A DNA stretch of 64,000 bases, from assembly GCA_945957605.1 (NCBI GenBank), contig CAMFLR010000001.1, positions 1 through 64,000 on the forward strand. Reading direction: 5' to 3'. Both the position numbers and the translations under genes were made by a program. Positions 1-8,769 of the stretch are shown here, piece by piece. Source of the stretch: an uncultured Isosphaeraceae bacterium (GTDB taxonomy: Bacteria; Planctomycetota; Planctomycetia; Isosphaerales; Isosphaeraceae). Positions within the stretch are counted from its first letter, which is position 1; each line of letters starts with the position of its first letter. The notes below the pieces were generated by a model. That model was not told the DNA's origin. It searched no databases and saw only the letters and a list, made by a program, of their open reading frames with translations.

Positions 1-102
1 CTTCAACTTCGCGTCGCACACGTCATTAGTGGCGACAAGGAGATAGTACCAGACCCTGGCGCTGGTTCAATAGGCTACTGGGATTTTTTTTGGAATTAAT
101 CC
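1..102 (+). CDS. possible 3' end of an unidentified upstream gene (partial)
   Basis: Frame 1 is open from the window edge to a TAA at 100-102 and would encode about 33 residues ending in GSIGYWDFFWN. The piece is too short to identify and could be chance. The only support is position: it is followed by about 140 bases of apparently non-coding DNA before the next gene on the same strand. Confidence 0.2.
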
Positions 103-103
103 G

Positions 104-119
104 TGGCACTACTCTGGCA
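104..119 (+). promoter_or_regulatory. weak sigma-54-like -24/-12 site upstream of sugar transporter operon
   Basis: TGGCAC, five bases, then TGGCA. The GG and GC pairs have the spacing of the sigma-54 consensus (TGGCACG-N4-TTGCA), but position 7 and one base of the -12 element deviate. It lies 124 bases before the start of the binding protein gene. It may be a chance match. Confidence 0.22.
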
Positions 120-242
120 CTTCTATCAGAGCGGTAGGGCGGTCGCAATTGTCTGGCTTGTTGACGCTCCCAAACGCGCCTCCTACGATGGGGCGAGTTT
201 CACTTCCCTTGCTCCATCCTATATGTCGTCGAGAGGTTCGCG

Positions 243-1310
243 ATGGCTCTTCGCGTCGTGCGTCGCCTAACGCTCATTGCTAGCCTCGCCTTTATTGGTT
301 GCGGCGACAGCTCCGCTCCAAGCTCGTCATCAACATCTACCCCTGCCCCGGCGGCTTCAACGTCGGGTCGCACAGTGAAGTTTGTTGGCTTTGACGCGAG
401 TTCGCGACTGGTCGAGGCTATTAAGGAAGGAAAGTTGCACGGCACCGTCGTGCAGAATCCTTATAAGATGGGCGGAACGGGCGTGAAGACGCTCGTGGCG
501 CATCTCGAAAAGAAGCCGGTTGAGGCGAAGATCTCGACCGGCGAAACGATGGTCACACCTGAGAACGTCACGAGCAGCGAGATTGAGCCGCTGGTGAATC
601 CGATCAAGGCCCCCAACTCGCAGAACTCGGCGGTTGGCGGCCCCAAGGCGAAGAAGTATCGCGTGATGGTCATTCCTAAAGGAACGACGCACGAGTTCTG
701 GCAGACGATTCATGCCGGCGCGGTGAAGGCGGCGGAAGAGCTCGGAAACGTCGAGATCATCTGGCAAGGGCCGCAGAAGGAAGATGAGCGGAGCGATCAG
801 ATCAAGCTCGTGCAGAATGCCATTGCGGTCGGTGTCGATGGCATTGTGCTCGCGCCTCTCGACGCGAAGGCTTTGGTTGAGCCCGTTGAGCAAGCGATCG
901 CCAAGGGGATTCCGGTGGTGATCATCGACTCGGGGCTCGAGTCGAACAAGATTGTGAGCTATGTGGCGACTGACAACTATCATGGCGGTGTTCTGGCGGC
1001 GAAGCGGCTGGGCGAGTTGCTCAAGGGAGAAGGGAAGATCATTCTTCTTCGTTATGCGGTTGGTTCGGCGAGCACGGAGGAACGTGAAAAGGGATTCACG
1101 GATACAATCAAGAACGAATTTCCCAAGATCACGTACTTGTCTGACGATCAGTATGCGGGCGCCACTTCGGACCTGGCTCAGCAGAAGTCGCAGAACTTGA
1201 TCACGCGATTTCGTGGGCAGGTTGATGGCGTGTTTTGCCCCAATGAGTCGAGCACGCTGGGGATGTTGCGCGTGTTGGAAGGTGCGGGATTGCTCGCGGG
1301 GCGTAAATGA
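243..1310 (+). CDS. circularly permuted ribose-type ABC transporter substrate-binding lipoprotein
   Basis: Periplasmic sugar-binding component (RbsB/Peripla_BP_4 family) of the importer encoded with the next two genes. An N-terminal signal ends in a lipobox with Cys20, followed by a Ser/Pro/Ala tether. Residues 45-122 (VKFVGFDAS, VVQNPYKMG, ISTGETMVTPENV) then match the extreme C-terminus of the family. After a linker at about 123-136, residues 137-355 match the normal N-terminus onward: KYRVMVIPKGTTHEFW, GVDGIVLAPLD, GIPVVIIDSG, ATDNYHGG, VDGVFCPNESST, ending GLLAGRK. Family members continue GLAGK-VKFVGFDAS, so the order is permuted. The stop overlaps the ATPase start (ATGA). Length, reading frame and motifs are otherwise intact, so the protein may well fold. 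The bound sugar cannot be named. A rearrangement artefact is the alternative. Confidence 0.9.
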   Translation: MALRVVRRLTLIASLAFIGCGDSSAPSSSSTSTPAPAASTSGRTVKFVGFDASSRLVEAIKEGKLHGTVVQNPYKMGGTGVKTLVAHLEKKPVEAKISTGETMVTPENVTSSEIEPLVNPIKAPNSQNSAVGGPKAKKYRVMVIPKGTTHEFWQTIHAGAVKAAEELGNVEIIWQGPQKEDERSDQIKLVQNAIAVGVDGIVLAPLDAKALVEPVEQAIAKGIPVVIIDSGLESNKIVSYVATDNYHGGVLAAKRLGELLKGEGKIILLRYAVGSASTEEREKGFTDTIKNEFPKITYLSDDQYAGATSDLAQQKSQNLITRFRGQVDGVFCPNESSTLGMLRVLEGAGLLAGRK

Positions 1311-2803
1311 CGGACCCCGATGTGGTGATGGAGATGCGTGACGTCGCCAAGGCGTTCGGCGCGAGCCGGGCGCTTGACGGCGTGTCGCTGACGCTGCGTC
1401 GAGGCGAGGTTCATGCGCTGATCGGTGAGAACGGAGCGGGCAAAAGCACGCTCATGAAGGTTCTTAGCGGCGCGTATCGGCCCGACTCCGGCGAGATGAT
1501 CTATGAAGGGACGCCTTACGCGCCTAAAGGTCCGCGCGACGCGCTCGCGCGCGGGGTGGCGATGATCTATCAGGAGTTGGCGATCGCGCCGCACCTGACG
1601 GTCGAAGCCAACGTGATGCTCGGCCAGGAGAAGTCGTGGCGTGGGTTTCTCAAGAAGGGCGAGCATCGCAAGCTCGTTTCGGAAGCGCTGGGATTGCTCG
1701 AACACGCCGAGATTCGGCCCGATGCGATTGCTGGAAGCCTGAGTATTGGGGCGTGCCAGCTTGTTGAGGTGGCTCGGGCTCTGGTCTCGCGTGCGCGCGT
1801 GATTGTTTTTGACGAGCCGACGAGTTCGCTCACCGAGAAGGATGCGTTGAAGCTGTTCGGCGTGATCGAGCGCCTGCGGAGCAAAGGGATTGCGATTGTT
1901 TATATCAGTCACTTTCTCGAAGAAGTGCGACGCCTGGCCGATCGCTACACGGTTTTGCGCGACGGGCGGACGGTTGGCACGGGCTTGATGCGCGAGACCG
2001 ATTTGCCGAGCATCATCAAGATGATGGTGGGGCGCGAGCTGGGCGAATTGTTTCCGAAGTCATCGCGTGAGCCCGGCGATGTTTTGCTGCGTGCTGAAGA
2101 ACTCGGCGGCCGGAAATTGCCGAGGCGGGCGAGTTTTGAGGTGAGGCGCGGGGAAGTGCTGGGGATTGCTGGGCTTGTTGGCGCGGGGCGGACTGAGTTG
2201 GTGCGGTCGATTTTTGGTTTGGACGAGGTCAAGCGAGGCGAGGTTTCGATTGGCGGGACGACGCTCAGTCGCAGTGATGGGCCGAAACAGCGGATGGCGC
2301 TAGGGCTCGCGCTATTGAGTGAGGATCGCAAGGGGGAAGGACTTGCGGTTCGGCGGTCGATCGAGGAGAACCTGACGCTCTCTGGCCTGGAAAAGCATAG
2401 CCGGATGGGCTGGCTGAATCTGGGAGAGCGGAGGAAGTCGGCCCGAAATTGGATGGAGGCCGTCCGAGTGAAGGCGGCTGGTCCGTGGCAAGCGGTCGAG
2501 AAGCTGTCGGGCGGGAACCAGCAGAAAGTGGCGATCGCGCGGTTGTTGCATCAAGACGCGGATGTGTTATTGCTCGATGAACCGACGCGCGGGATTGATG
2601 TGGGATCGAAGGCGGAAATCTATCGGCTGATTGATGAATTCGCGAAGTCGGGGCGAGCGGTGGTGATGATCAGCTCATATTTGCCTGAGCTGATGGGAAT
2701 TTGCGACCGCATTTGCGTGATGACGCGGGGCGTGCTGAGTGACAGTCGTGCCACGAGTGAGTGGACCGAGCACGCGATCATGGAAGTGGCGACGGGAGGG
2801 TGA
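1307..2803 (+). CDS. sugar ABC transporter ATP-binding protein (RbsA/MglA type)
   Basis: Cytoplasmic ATPase with two fused nucleotide-binding domains, energising sugar import through the adjacent permease. The first domain has Walker A GENGAGKST at about 40-48, Q-loop IYQELAIAP, a divergent signature LSIGACQ and Walker B VIVFDEPTSS. The second has the lysine-less GLVGAGRTEL usual for this subfamily, the canonical signature KLSGGNQQKVAIAR and LLLDEPTRGIDVG. The 498 residues and domain order are normal, unlike the preceding gene. Its ATG overlaps the binding protein stop by four bases, so the pair is translationally coupled; the permease follows after three bases. Confidence 0.95.
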   Translation: MTDPDVVMEMRDVAKAFGASRALDGVSLTLRRGEVHALIGENGAGKSTLMKVLSGAYRPDSGEMIYEGTPYAPKGPRDALARGVAMIYQELAIAPHLTVEANVMLGQEKSWRGFLKKGEHRKLVSEALGLLEHAEIRPDAIAGSLSIGACQLVEVARALVSRARVIVFDEPTSSLTEKDALKLFGVIERLRSKGIAIVYISHFLEEVRRLADRYTVLRDGRTVGTGLMRETDLPSIIKMMVGRELGELFPKSSREPGDVLLRAEELGGRKLPRRASFEVRRGEVLGIAGLVGAGRTELVRSIFGLDEVKRGEVSIGGTTLSRSDGPKQRMALGLALLSEDRKGEGLAVRRSIEENLTLSGLEKHSRMGWLNLGERRKSARNWMEAVRVKAAGPWQAVEKLSGGNQQKVAIARLLHQDADVLLLDEPTRGIDVGSKAEIYRLIDEFAKSGRAVVMISSYLPELMGICDRICVMTRGVLSDSRATSEWTEHAIMEVATGG

Positions 2804-2806
2804 ACG

Positions 2807-3847
2807 GTGGGTGTTGAAGATCCCGAGTTCAGCAGTGCATCGAGCGTGGCGAAATCGAAGCGAAACGCCGCGGGGACGGTGCGCTGGTTGATTGGCGTGC
2901 TCGGGCCGTTTTTAGGTTTGATCGTCGTTATTGGGTTGTTTTCATTCCTGACGCGCGACACCGGCTCGTTTCTGACGACCTATAACTGGCGTGCGATCGC
3001 GGTGCAGACGGTGGTCGTCGGCACGGCGGCGCTTGGGATGACGATGATCATGATCACCGGCGGGATCGACCTTTCGGTCGGTTCGGCGGTGGCGCTGGTG
3101 ACGGTGGTTGTTGCGTGTTTAGTGCGCGACGTGGGGATGGCCGTCCCAGTCGCTCTCATATGTGGGGTGCTGGTTGGTGGCGTTTGTGGCCTGCTCAATG
3201 GCGGGTTGATCACGAGCCTCGGCGTGGTTCCCTTCATTATTACGCTTGGTGGCTTGAAGGTCTTTCGCGGACTTGCGAAGTGGTTCTCGTCGAGCACGGC
3301 GGTTTATGTTCCAGGGAGTGCCAAGCCAAGTTGGTTTGGCACATTGTTGGCCGTTGAGCCGAAGCCGGATTGGTTGATTGTCGCGCCGGCGGTTTGGGTG
3401 CTGCTGGTGCTCAGCCTGTTTGTGGCGGTCTGGCTCAGGCGGAGCGTGCTCGGACGGTATTTTTACGCGATTGGTTCGAATGAAGCGACCGCTCGGCTTT
3501 GTGGAATCAATGTGCCCGTCGTGAAGCTCGCGGTTTATGTATTGGCTGGACTGTTCACCGGGCTCGCGGGGATCTTGCAGTTTCTCTACCTTGATGGGAC
3601 GGGCGATCCCACCACGGCCGACGGGCTTGAGCTTCAAGTGATCGCGGCCGTTGTGATTGGCGGCGGCAGTTTGGCGGGTGGTGAAGGAACGATTCTGGGG
3701 ACGTTGATTGGCTGTTTGTTCATGTCCGTGTTGAACAACGGCTGCGTCCACGCGGGGATCTCGAACGCGAGCCAGGATGTGATGATCGGCGGGATTATTG
3801 TCGCAGCGGTTACGCTTGATCGGCTCCGTCGCAAGGGGCGGGATTGA
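2807..3847 (+). CDS. sugar ABC transporter permease (RbsC type)
   Basis: Inner-membrane permease of the same importer, from the branched-chain/ribose permease family (BPD_transp_2). It has a charged cytoplasmic N-terminus, a first membrane segment near residues 27-47, and then about eight more hydrophobic segments. Conserved features include MIMITGGIDLSVGS, the EAA-like loop around YAIGSNEATARLCGI, and the C-terminal GGGSLAGGEGTILGTLIG block. Translation appears to begin at a GTG three bases after the ATPase stop. The three genes form a tight operon with no regulator or sugar kinase beside it. The gene order binding protein-ATPase-permease is standard. Confidence 0.93.
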   Translation: MGVEDPEFSSASSVAKSKRNAAGTVRWLIGVLGPFLGLIVVIGLFSFLTRDTGSFLTTYNWRAIAVQTVVVGTAALGMTMIMITGGIDLSVGSAVALVTVVVACLVRDVGMAVPVALICGVLVGGVCGLLNGGLITSLGVVPFIITLGGLKVFRGLAKWFSSSTAVYVPGSAKPSWFGTLLAVEPKPDWLIVAPAVWVLLVLSLFVAVWLRRSVLGRYFYAIGSNEATARLCGINVPVVKLAVYVLAGLFTGLAGILQFLYLDGTGDPTTADGLELQVIAAVVIGGGSLAGGEGTILGTLIGCLFMSVLNNGCVHAGISNASQDVMIGGIIVAAVTLDRLRRKGRD

Positions 3848-3933
3848 GTTGAGGCTATCGCGTTATTTGGACGCGGCGTATCGTGGAAGAGAGACACGCG
3901 TTCGAGGCGCGAACCTCGGAAGGGATGGCGACC

Positions 3934-4701
3934 ATGTGTCCGATTCGGCAAGCCGCGCTGGCGTTCATGGCAGTCGTGCTGGGCGTTCTTGGGAGCACGA
4001 ACCCGGTCGAGGCGCAGGCCGTTCAGCTTGCGGAACGCTCGAAGATCTCCGTGGTTGGACGCGGGCAAGTTCCGGCCACACCAAATTTGGCCGATGTCAG
4101 TGTTGGAGTGAGCACGCAGGCACAGACGGCCAAGGGCGCGCTGGCGAAAAATAGCGAGACGATGACCAGCCTTCACAACTCGCTCAAGGAAAAGGGCGTC
4201 GAGGCCAAGGATATCGAGACGACCCAGTTTTACGTTTATCCGGTGTACAGCCAGCCGAGTCCGCGTCAGCCGCCGGGTGAAGAGTTTACGCCGCGCGTTG
4301 TTGGTTACCGCGTGGTGAATATGGTGAAGGTGACGGTTCGGCAAATTGATAAGCTGGGCGATTTGTTGGATCTGGTCGTGAAATCCGGTGCGAACGAGGT
4401 GCACGGAATCAACTTACGGGTTGATAACGACAACGAACTGCTCGACCGGGCGCGGAAGCTGGCGATGGCCGATGCGAAGCGGAAGGCGGAACTGCTGGCG
4501 AAGGAGGCGGATGTCACGCTCGGCATGCCGTGGCAAATTATTGAGAATGGTACGGAAGCGCCACAATACTGGTCAGTTCCGGCGCCGACGCAGATGTCTG
4601 GCGTTTCTCCCGCGCCCCGGGCGCCGATTGCGACTGGAGAGCGAGAGGTGTCTGTGACGATTCAGATCTCGTACGAGATCGTGCCGTCTAAACCTCGCTG
4701 A
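3934..4701 (+). CDS. SIMPL (DUF541) domain exported protein
   Basis: Secreted or periplasmic protein of the SIMPL/DUF541 family, whose biochemical role is poorly known. From ATG 3934 it has a signal peptide (hydrophobic AALAFMAVVLGVLG, processing after about VEAQA). The SIMPL domain follows, with the typical opening ISVVGRGQVPATPNLADVSVGV, an internal NSLKEKGVEAKDIETTQFYVYP stretch (both cited in part), and a C-terminal half with conserved ANEVHGI and ARKLAMADAKRKAELLA. I chose 3934 because GGAAGGG at 3918-3924 lies nine bases upstream; ATG 3925 is too close and the in-frame GTG at 3883 has no clear site. It follows the sugar permease by 86 bases and could be co-transcribed. Confidence 0.88.
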   Translation: MCPIRQAALAFMAVVLGVLGSTNPVEAQAVQLAERSKISVVGRGQVPATPNLADVSVGVSTQAQTAKGALAKNSETMTSLHNSLKEKGVEAKDIETTQFYVYPVYSQPSPRQPPGEEFTPRVVGYRVVNMVKVTVRQIDKLGDLLDLVVKSGANEVHGINLRVDNDNELLDRARKLAMADAKRKAELLAKEADVTLGMPWQIIENGTEAPQYWSVPAPTQMSGVSPAPRAPIATGEREVSVTIQISYEIVPSKPR

Positions 4702-4829
4702 GACAATGACTTTTGTCTGAACGCTGGTCATGGACGAATTCGATCCTCGGATTGACACCCATGGCAGGGCAATCTACGATGCCGCCGGCGCGAACCGCCC
4801 CCAACGGATCGGGGGATGGGAGAAGCCGT

Positions 4830-4855
4830 CCTGAGCGGGCCTTTGTCCGCTCGGG
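4830..4855 (+). other. intergenic hairpin
   Basis: Eleven-base-pair stem (two wobble pairs) with a CTTT loop, between the SIMPL gene and the flippase gene. No T-run follows, so it is at best a weak terminator or an mRNA 3' stabiliser for the upstream gene. Nothing else is evident in the roughly 250-base gap. Confidence 0.4.
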
Positions 4856-4951
4856 AGAGGTGTGGGTGGTTTCCTCTACGAGCCGCTGAACTCGCGGAAC
4901 GCTCGGTATTACCGGGTTTTCCAGCCGCCCTGCCAGGCACACGGACGTCGC

Positions 4952-6460
4952 ATGGCCACATCCTTTCGAACATCCCGTCTCACGCGACGGCCGCCGACCA
5001 AAACCGCGACTCCTGGCGTCAGCGATGCGCTGAACAAGCCCGCGTGCGTGCCGGCCTCGCGGAGAATGGCGGGAAATTTTGCGTTAATGAGTCTCGCCGA
5101 GGTGGCGTGTCGCGCCATTTCGGTCGGTGTAACGCTCTCGCTCACGAGACGCCTCGGGCTCGCCGGCTATGGTCGGGTCGAGTTCGCATTCAATATTGTC
5201 TTCTGGCTCGTGCTGCTGGTTCGCGACGGGTTTGAAGTGATTGCCGCACGCGAACTTGCGCGACATCCTCGCCTCCTGCGCCCGCTCGTGAATCACGTCC
5301 TCGCCGTGAAGGGATTGCTCGCCATCGGGCTGTATATCGGCCTGGTGACGATCGGCTGCCTTGTGCTCAAGGGGCAGAACGAGCGGTCGCTGCTGGCGGT
5401 TTACGGGCTGATGTTGCTGACGACCGCACTGGGCATTGACTACGTCTATCGCGGGCTCGAGCGCATGGGGATTGTCGCCCTCTCGTTGTGCCTGCGAACC
5501 GTGATTTATGCCGCGGGCGTGGGATTTTGGGTGACCGGCCCTGAGCGAATTCTCTGGGTACCGGCCTGGCTGGCGGTGGGCGAGGCAGTGGGGATTGCTC
5601 TCGTCTGGTCGCATTATGTCCGACAAAACGGCTGGCCGCATCCGTTGCCGGGGGCGCGGTTCCTGGGCGTCTTCTTCAAGCGGGGACGCACCGTTTTGCT
5701 GGTGCAACTGGCTCAGACTGTGCTGGCGTCGATCGACCTTGTTGTCGTTGGCTGGGTTTGCGACTGGGATGCGATCGGTCTTTTCGGTGCGCCGCACCGG
5801 ATGGTGACGGCGATTCTGACCTTCGGTGTGATCTTTCAGCAGGTCGTCTTCCCGAGCCTGGCGCGATCGTGGCGGAAGAAACCTGAACATGGCCGCCGGG
5901 CGCTCGACGTGATGACTCGCGTGCTGGCGATGGGGCTGTTACCAATCGCAATTGGTACGACCGTGCTTTCCGAGCGAATTGTCGCGCTCTTGTTTCCACA
6001 CGAATATCAGTCGGCGGGAAGCTTGCTGGCGATTGGGATCTGGCGCGCCCCCCTGCTGACGCTCGCGTTCCTCTATCAGACCGCTCTCATCGCCTTCAAT
6101 CGCGAGGCGGTTGGCGTGCGGATGCTGATCACTGGTGCGGTGGTCTCGGGACCGTTCGTCGCAGTATTGTTAACGCGATTTGGATTGCTCGGCGCGGCTG
6201 GATCAATCGTCTTGACCGCACTTGCGCTCTCAGTGGCTGGCTATGTTTGCCTGGCTCGTGAGGGACGCAATCCGAAGTGGCACCATCACGTCATTCGCCC
6301 GCTCGTTGCTTCGGCCGCGATGGCGTTCGCCTGCATGGCACTTAAAGATGTGCACGTGGTTCTTACTATTGTGGCGGGAGCTTTCGTTTATTTGACGACG
6401 CTCTGGGCGATTGGCGGGATCAGCCGATCCGATATCCACGCGTTGTTGTCGCGAGGGTAA
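4952..6460 (+). CDS. polysaccharide biosynthesis/lipid flippase-like membrane protein (MATE/Wzx superfamily)
   Basis: Integral membrane protein with 12 to 14 hydrophobic segments. The order is typical of the oligosaccharide flippase (Wzx/MurJ-like) superfamily: it opens with NFALMSLAEVACRAISVGVT and a GLAGYGRVEFAF-type arginine/glycine loop, and has a second half beginning GRTVLLVQLAQTVLASIDLVV. It probably moves lipid-linked glycans across the inner membrane, in keeping with the glycosyltransferases elsewhere in the window; the substrate is unknown. The start is uncertain: ATG 4952 gives a basic 38-residue N-terminal extension, while ATG 5066 (MAGNFALM) would match the family start better. 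An even longer frame opens at 4862. Confidence 0.85.
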   Translation: MATSFRTSRLTRRPPTKTATPGVSDALNKPACVPASRRMAGNFALMSLAEVACRAISVGVTLSLTRRLGLAGYGRVEFAFNIVFWLVLLVRDGFEVIAARELARHPRLLRPLVNHVLAVKGLLAIGLYIGLVTIGCLVLKGQNERSLLAVYGLMLLTTALGIDYVYRGLERMGIVALSLCLRTVIYAAGVGFWVTGPERILWVPAWLAVGEAVGIALVWSHYVRQNGWPHPLPGARFLGVFFKRGRTVLLVQLAQTVLASIDLVVVGWVCDWDAIGLFGAPHRMVTAILTFGVIFQQVVFPSLARSWRKKPEHGRRALDVMTRVLAMGLLPIAIGTTVLSERIVALLFPHEYQSAGSLLAIGIWRAPLLTLAFLYQTALIAFNREAVGVRMLITGAVVSGPFVAVLLTRFGLLGAAGSIVLTALALSVAGYVCLAREGRNPKWHHHVIRPLVASAAMAFACMALKDVHVVLTIVAGAFVYLTTLWAIGGISRSDIHALLSRG

Positions 6461-6694
6461 TCGCGGCGATCTTCCTCCTTGTCGACTGCCAGCGTGAGCA
6501 GTTCCTTCGTGACGCCTTAGGCGCGATCGAGCAGTTCGTCGGATCAAGGCGAACGGGAAGCGATTAAATCAAGCACCCACTCCCTCGGTTCTTGCTGGGG
6601 ACCAACTCGAATATCGTTACTCTTTACGGCGAGTTCGCCTCAGGATACCATTCCAAAAACTAATTTTTTAATTTTCAACTGCGGGAGGGGTGCT

Positions 6695-7279
6695 GTGAAA
6701 CTACCCCGTATCTCAATCGCCTGGGTCATGGAGATTGTCATCCTCGTCGCCGTCGATCTTGCGGCATTCCGTGCGGCATTCCGTGCAGCGAATGGGACGA
6801 CGTCCCTGCCGCCGATCGGTACGCTGATCGGTGTGCTTGTCGTATACGGCGCGATGCCTATGGCGAGCATCCTCGTTTTCGGCATTCCGACTCTTATCAA
6901 GATGTTCAGGCGAAACGATAAGTCGCGTCCGTTCCTGATGGGCTTCGAAGCAGCCGGTTGGGAGATCGTGCTGACCTATACCGTCGCCTCCGTTTTGTCC
7001 CCCTTCTGGGTTGCCGGAAATCTAGAGTTGCTGGCAGGAGAGGTTGTTCAGCTAATCCCGGCTTCGATGCGGGAAAGCATTGTCGTCGTGATGCTTCTCA
7101 TGCTGCTCATCATGCTTCCGCAGTTGGCCGTTGCCCTGATGGGCGGATGGTTCAACTGGAAGTTCAAGATTTCGATCACCGTCGAGCGGAGGCGCACGGC
7201 GGGGGTTGAGGCCAATGGGCCTTCGCCGGCGCAGCCACCTACCGCAAAGCAGTCGCTTGGATCATTTGCTTGCCGCTGA
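6695..7279 (+). CDS. unrecognised four-helix membrane protein
   Basis: I do not recognise this 194-residue protein. It has about four hydrophobic segments (near residues 9-27, 42-64, 88-108 and 126-151) and a cytoplasmic Pro/Ala-rich tail. The GTG start at 6695 is supported by GGGAGG just upstream at a good distance. A 12-base direct duplication gives the repeated AFRA-AFRA early in the protein. It stands alone between the flippase gene and the convergent paralogue array, so context gives no function. Confidence 0.75.
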   Translation: MKLPRISIAWVMEIVILVAVDLAAFRAAFRAANGTTSLPPIGTLIGVLVVYGAMPMASILVFGIPTLIKMFRRNDKSRPFLMGFEAAGWEIVLTYTVASVLSPFWVAGNLELLAGEVVQLIPASMRESIVVVMLLMLLIMLPQLAVALMGGWFNWKFKISITVERRRTAGVEANGPSPAQPPTAKQSLGSFACR

Positions 7280-7430
7280 AGTGGATGACGTGTTAGCTAG
7301 TCATCGACGCGAAACGCTGTGGGAAATGCGGCCTTCGTCCCGCCTGTTCCTCCTGCTCGAACAAGGTGGTGTTGGACGTCGCTGCTGATCGTCGCCGATG
7401 CCCAACCACCACCCCAACTCTTCTCATCTC

Positions 7431-8705
7431 TCAGCGCGCTGGTGCGGGTTCGTAGCCTTCGGGGAGTGCCTTCAGATACTTCGGTACCAGTTCTTCGGTC
7501 TTCTCCGGCGCTGACGTGTGCTCGCGAGCGTAGAGGCGTTCGGCGAGATGGATGATGAGTGTCGCGCGGGTGACGGTCTCGCGATCGACTGCCTTATCGA
7601 ACGGTGAACTGAGTATGGCTGGTTTGAGAAGGCGTGTGGATTCGATCCATGTGTTCAATTGCTCGGACGTGAGTCGGCGTGCCGATTCTGGCGCACTCGG
7701 TGGTAAGTCGTAGAGCGTGACATCGCCGAACTTGCGGCGTCGTTTCAGACGTTCAGTGAACGTCAGATCGCCTGCGGCAATTTGGTTTGCCCAGTACAAA
7801 CGGAGGACGCGGCGGCTGCGTTCGGGCTCGCGTTTGAGCAGGTGCCAGAGCGTCTCGTTTACGCGTTCCCGAAAGCTTACCTCTTTTTCGGCGCCGCCTT
7901 CCATGAATTGCCGGAGTTTCTCCCGTGTGAGCCCAGGCTGGTCGAACAACCTCCTGTACGCGAAATACTCGGCCTCAAAAGTCTCGCTCAGCGGCGGAGT
8001 CATCGACTCGATGGCGATCAGGTCGTCGAGAGCCTGACGGAGCAGTTCGATCTCGAGATTCGGCTGATCGGCCCAGGCGAGAATGTTGCCGGCGAGTCGT
8101 TCGTAGATTTCAACTCCGATCGCGCGGCCGACGAATCCTGCGTGCATCGCGCAGTGCCGGCTCGAACGGAGTGCGGCGCGATACATCGTCCAGGCAGCTT
8201 CGAAGTCACCCACGGCTTCCATTCGGAGCCCGGCGATTTGAGCGAGCGAGCCGAAGGAACGCATCGTCTGAAGCGGGTCGAGCGGCTTGTAGTCGATCGG
8301 AGCGTCGCGTGCCTGGATAAAGACGGCGCGGTCCATTGTGGTTCCCGCGAGCCAGATTCGTACCGCCTCATTATTCTCCCAGAACCAGTTACGGTCCTGT
8401 TCGGTGACGTTTGCCCACGACGTGAAACGCCCTCCCGATCGACCGCCTTTTAGCTTTGAAATTGCTACGCGATAGTATGTAAACGCGTTGTCTTTCTCGG
8501 CAATTTTGACTGTGCCGCGGGCATCGAGGTCGAACGGTTCGCCGATGTTGGGAAGGCCGAAGAGGGTAACGCCGCGCCAGACGAGAATGGCTGCGATGAT
8601 GACGCCAAACGGAACGGCGAGCCAGAGCCAGCGAAAACGCGGGCGCTTCCAAACACCGTCCATCGGGCCTGGGTCGTTCCATTCTTCGGCGCGAGGGAGG
8701 CTCAT
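7431..8705 (-). CDS. membrane-anchored paralogue family protein, copy 1 (most divergent)
   Basis: Last gene of a five-gene tandem array of one family that I cannot name. It shares the array architecture: a short cytoplasmic N-terminus, one membrane helix (about residues 25-45), the motif LPNIGEPFDLDARG..DNAFTYY, a helical middle (AALRSSRHCAMHAGF, KREPERSRRVLRLYWAN), and the C-terminal ALIIHLAERLYAREH..ELVPKYLKALPEGYEP. It is the most diverged copy and has a tryptophan-rich leader (RFRWLWLAV). ATG 8705 is taken; a TTG directly before it is in frame. The location is inferred as anchored in the inner membrane with the main domain outside. Confidence 0.85.
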   Translation of the reverse strand: MSLPRAEEWNDPGPMDGVWKRPRFRWLWLAVPFGVIIAAILVWRGVTLFGLPNIGEPFDLDARGTVKIAEKDNAFTYYRVAISKLKGGRSGGRFTSWANVTEQDRNWFWENNEAVRIWLAGTTMDRAVFIQARDAPIDYKPLDPLQTMRSFGSLAQIAGLRMEAVGDFEAAWTMYRAALRSSRHCAMHAGFVGRAIGVEIYERLAGNILAWADQPNLEIELLRQALDDLIAIESMTPPLSETFEAEYFAYRRLFDQPGLTREKLRQFMEGGAEKEVSFRERVNETLWHLLKREPERSRRVLRLYWANQIAAGDLTFTERLKRRRKFGDVTLYDLPPSAPESARRLTSEQLNTWIESTRLLKPAILSSPFDKAVDRETVTRATLIIHLAERLYAREHTSAPEKTEELVPKYLKALPEGYEPAPAR

Positions 8706-8769
8706 CAAATGTCATCCGGCGGCTATGGGTGTTAAGAGCGGACGATCGTACCATTCTGGGCCAGCGAAT

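Noticed and set aside
375-608. Bases 375-608 as an extra, duplicated domain of the binding protein
   Set aside because: The segment is absent from its normal C-terminal place, so it is moved and not duplicated; total length is that of a normal family member.
4862-4951. Longer N-terminus of the flippase-like protein from 4862
   Set aside because: Tyr/Arg/Pro-rich and without a ribosome site; likely leader sequence just after the 4830 hairpin.
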